In this document: positions 62,459 to 64,000 of the stretch, piece by piece | How the letters are laid out: every line of letters starts with the position of its first letter | Position numbering within the stretch: position 1 is the first letter of the stretch | NCBI RefSeq assembly: GCF_000717025.1 | Contig: NZ_JNXG01000023.1 | Location: forward strand, 4,756 to 68,755 | DNA from: Streptomyces atroolivaceus | Lineage (GTDB): Bacteria > Actinomycetota > Actinomycetes > Streptomycetales > Streptomycetaceae | Direction: 5' to 3' | Length of the DNA stretch: 64,000 nt | Notes under the pieces: model-generated | Told to the model about the DNA's origin: nothing | The model's database searches: none | Seen by the model: only the letters and a program-made list of their open reading frames with translations | Made by a program: the position numbers and the translations under genes

Positions 62459-62976
62459 ACGCTGGGGGTTGCCACCGGATGCGCGGAGAGGTCGATGGTG
62501 AACGCCACCCGGTCGAGCCCGGGGCCGTCGTAGTCCGGCTTCACAGCTGAGGCGGTGAAGCCGAGCCGGGTGTGAAATGCACGCGACGCAGTGTTCTCCG
62601 GGCTGGTGATGCAGTGCACGTAACGGCGCCCGTTCGACCGGGCGAGCGTGAAGAAAGCCCGGTAGAGGGCACGCCCGAGACCCTGCCCGTGCAGTGCCGG
62701 GTCGACGCCGACGAAGTGCACATAGGCGGTTTCGGGCTCCGCCTGCGACAGCAGGCCGACCAGGAAGGCGGCAATCTCGCCACCGCCACGCTCGACCAGA
62801 AAACTGGTGGTCGTGAAGTGCTGGAAGTACAGCCGGGGCAGCAGCAATGCCCGCTCTGTCGAACCCGCCTCGCCTTTGAGGCCGCCCCACCACGTGTCCA
62901 GTACGGCGAGCACGCGGAGGTGGTCGTCATCGGCAAGGTGCCGGGCCATCAGGCCTTCGGGAAGATCATCGATCAT
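62452..62976 (-). CDS. GNAT-family N-acetyltransferase
   Basis: 174 residues. ARHLADDDHLRVLAVLDTWW opens the domain. Motif A is VHFVGVDPALHGQGLGRALY (Q/R-x-x-G-x-G/A loop), followed by NGRRYVHCITSPENTASRAF with the downstream Asn-x-x-(S/A) helix and LGFTASAVKPDYDG. It acetylates an unknown amine. The last Tyr codon and stop are supplied by a repeat shared with the macrodomain gene, so the C-terminus may be shorter than in the original gene. Confidence 0.9.
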   Translation of the reverse strand: MIDDLPEGLMARHLADDDHLRVLAVLDTWWGGLKGEAGSTERALLLPRLYFQHFTTTSFLVERGGGEIAAFLVGLLSQAEPETAYVHFVGVDPALHGQGLGRALYRAFFTLARSNGRRYVHCITSPENTASRAFHTRLGFTASAVKPDYDGPGLDRVAFTIDLSAHPVATPSVY

Positions 62977-63434
62977 CTGTGCAGTCTGTCATCTCGTGCG
63001 AGGCGCACCGTGAACATGGGTCGCGCAGCGCGTCAGGAGTGCGCACGGCTAGCGGACCGTAGTCACGCTCAGATTCCTCGGTGACTGCCGTTCCGTACGT
63101 GGGTAACTCCTGATCGCCCAGTCCCGCCAGCGCCGATCGGCCTCGAACAGGCAAGCACTTACGGGGTGGTTGCGAGCCCGCGTGACCTCAGGGTGCAGCG
63201 GGTGGGGTCCGGGGCGATAGCCGGATCCACAACTGCTCGATAGAGCCATGTGGAAACGAGGGCGCAATTCGGCAGAGCCTCGTGCGGACTTCGCCGAAGA
63301 AGCCATCTCAATCGGTAGGAGCGCCTCGGCTGGTGGGAGCCAGGCGCTGTTCAACTCCGGGCGCCGGGTCTTGACCGTCATGCGAGACTTCCGGCATGGA
63401 TATGGGGCGTGAGTCGCGGTGGGAAAAGGATGCA
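62977..63434. other. Gap with decayed coding sequence
   Basis: Minus-strand translations such as LCRIAPSFPHGSIEQLWI and CLFEADRRWRDWAIRSYP look like pieces of a broken gene, but the frames do not join. Confidence 0.35.
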
Positions 63435-63650
63435 ATGACGGTCGAGATCGTCTTCGCCCTGCTGACTGCTGTCGCCATTGCCGCAGCGGTCTATGCCGTT
63501 GCTCTGGCCCTCACTCTCGTCTTCGACCTCTCGGGTTCAGCGTCCAAGGGTGTGCTGATGGGGGGAGCCGTGGTGGGAGCGACGGTCGGAATATGGCGTC
63601 TGGTACGAGTGCTGTATCGCTTCGACGTGGAGCGCCGTAAAGGCCACTGA
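63435..63650 (+). CDS. Small two-helix membrane protein (71 residues)
   Basis: From ATG 63435 with AAAAGGA upstream: TVEIVFALLTAVAIAAAVYA, continuing VALALTLVFDL, then SKGVLMGGAVVGATVGIWRL and a basic tail YRFDVERRKGH. It is two membrane helices with short loops. No family was recognised. An upstream ATG at 63396 would add 13 charged residues. Confidence 0.55.
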   Translation: MTVEIVFALLTAVAIAAAVYAVALALTLVFDLSGSASKGVLMGGAVVGATVGIWRLVRVLYRFDVERRKGH

Positions 63651-63782
63651 CGGCAAGACGCAAGCAGTACTCCAGCCGTAGTTCGTGATCTCGATCGTGA
63701 GGGGCGCCGAGGAGGCAGCTGGCAGCGCCGATCATCTGGACGAAACCGACCACGCCGTCGCGGGCGTCCGTTCCCTCTCCGC

Positions 63783-63893
63783 CTATCCGAGTCCGCCGAG
63801 ACGGAGGGCGTTCTCGATCTCGCTGAGTTTCGCGGAGGACAGAACGCCCGCTCGCTCGATCAGGTCGTCCCGGGACACGGTGGTCAGCCACGT
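63783..63893 (-). pseudogene. C-terminal remnant of a PemK/MazF-like toxin
   Basis: The minus strand reads CTWLTTVSRDDLIERAGVLS, then SAKLSEIENALRLGGLG and TAG at 63783. MazF toxins end with a TVS/TVD-x-x-x-L...L...L-x-E/D-x-AL pattern of this form. Only about 37 residues remain. The fragment begins where the IS5-type element ends, about 20 bases past its transposase stop, so the insertion probably removed the rest. Confidence 0.5.
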
Positions 63894-63913
63894 GCAAGGA
63901 GTAAAAAGCCATC

Positions 63914-64000
63914 TCATTTGGCGATCCTGCGATAGCAGATGAGGGTACAGGCGATGCTGGTGAAGGCCAGGAAGTGGTCGGCCTTGCGTTCATAGCGGCG
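63914..64000 (-). mobile_element. IS5-family transposase, C-terminal end (rest outside window)
   Basis: The frame entering from the right edge reads RRYERKADHFLAFTSIACTL followed by ICYRRIAK and TGA at 63914-63916. This is the C-terminus of IS5-group DDE transposases, with the conserved RRYERKA and FL(A/G)F...CYRR(L/I)AK. The remainder lies beyond the window end. The short AT-rich stretch at about 63895-63912 may hold the element's terminal repeat. Confidence 0.8.

Noticed and set aside
1..64000. CRISPR arrays, riboswitches, rRNA and tRNA genes, prophage genes
   Set aside because: No regularly spaced repeats, recognisable aptamer cores, RNA genes or phage structural genes were seen on reading either strand.

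Overview
The window reads as a high-GC actinobacterial chromosome, almost certainly Streptomyces. The codons are strongly GC3-biased, GTG starts and ATGA/GTGA stop-start overlaps are common, and the families are typical of that genus: snapalysin protease, SapA-like spore-associated protein, DUF6243, SigE-type ECF factor, CGNR regulator, GPP34, MDMPI, EF-hand protein and a MerR/sliding-clamp fusion. No rRNA, tRNA, CRISPR array, prophage or biosynthetic assembly line was seen. Coding density falls and IS and gene remnants rise sharply after about 41 kb, which suggests a chromosome-arm or other accessory region. All functional calls come from reading motifs; no database search was run.

Layout. 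0-17.7 kb is mostly intact: a MerR/beta-clamp fusion with a TPR-like and a DCC protein, TerB, an MBL-fold hydrolase, a SapA-like secreted protein, an MDMPI enzyme, a nucleotidyltransferase, two overlapping DUF4139 proteins, a 2'-5' RNA ligase, an alginate-lyase-family secreted protein, a lipoprotein, a FUSC transporter, a DoxX protein and a VOC protein. 17.7-25 kb mixes small membrane proteins (one frameshifted), a gutted kinase-like gene, snapalysin with a divergent TetR regulator, two methyltransferases, GPP34 and a truncated acyltransferase. 25.6-29.4 kb holds a CGNR regulator divergent from an alpha/beta hydrolase, then AraC-cupin-GDSL. 30-38 kb holds a damaged beta-propeller-like gene, DUF6243, a lytic-transglycosylase-like protein, a SigE-type sigma factor with a membrane partner, a MerR regulator and an EF-hand protein.

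38.6-41.6 kb is the best candidate for an undescribed system: two adjacent co-oriented genes (551 and 382 codons) that I cannot place in any family. 41.6-53.9 kb is a graveyard: remnants of IS1380, IS481, IS21 and other genes lie among a few intact ones (GPR1/FUN34/YaaH transporter, two GNAT-scale enzymes, paralogous adenylate kinase and FolD, sulfotransferase). 53.9-55.5 kb is a tightly coupled sigma-factor operon. 55.7-56.7 kb pairs a macrodomain ADP-ribose hydrolase with a stand-alone protein resembling EF-G domain IV. 57.2-61.7 kb is a DesK-type two-component system and a secreted tripeptidyl-aminopeptidase-like hydrolase with a membrane protein. The right end holds a GNAT gene, a toxin remnant and the 3' end of an IS5-type transposase that runs out of the window.

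How the genes work together. The clearest functional pairs are sigma factor with membrane protein (33.9-35.9 kb), CGNR regulator with hydrolase (25.6-27.2 kb), histidine kinase with response regulator (57.3-59.1 kb), the macrodomain/EF-G-IV pair, and the two unknown genes. A recurring theme is loss of gene middles by deletion, and two separate genes carry a stop codon exactly where a conserved Trp is expected.
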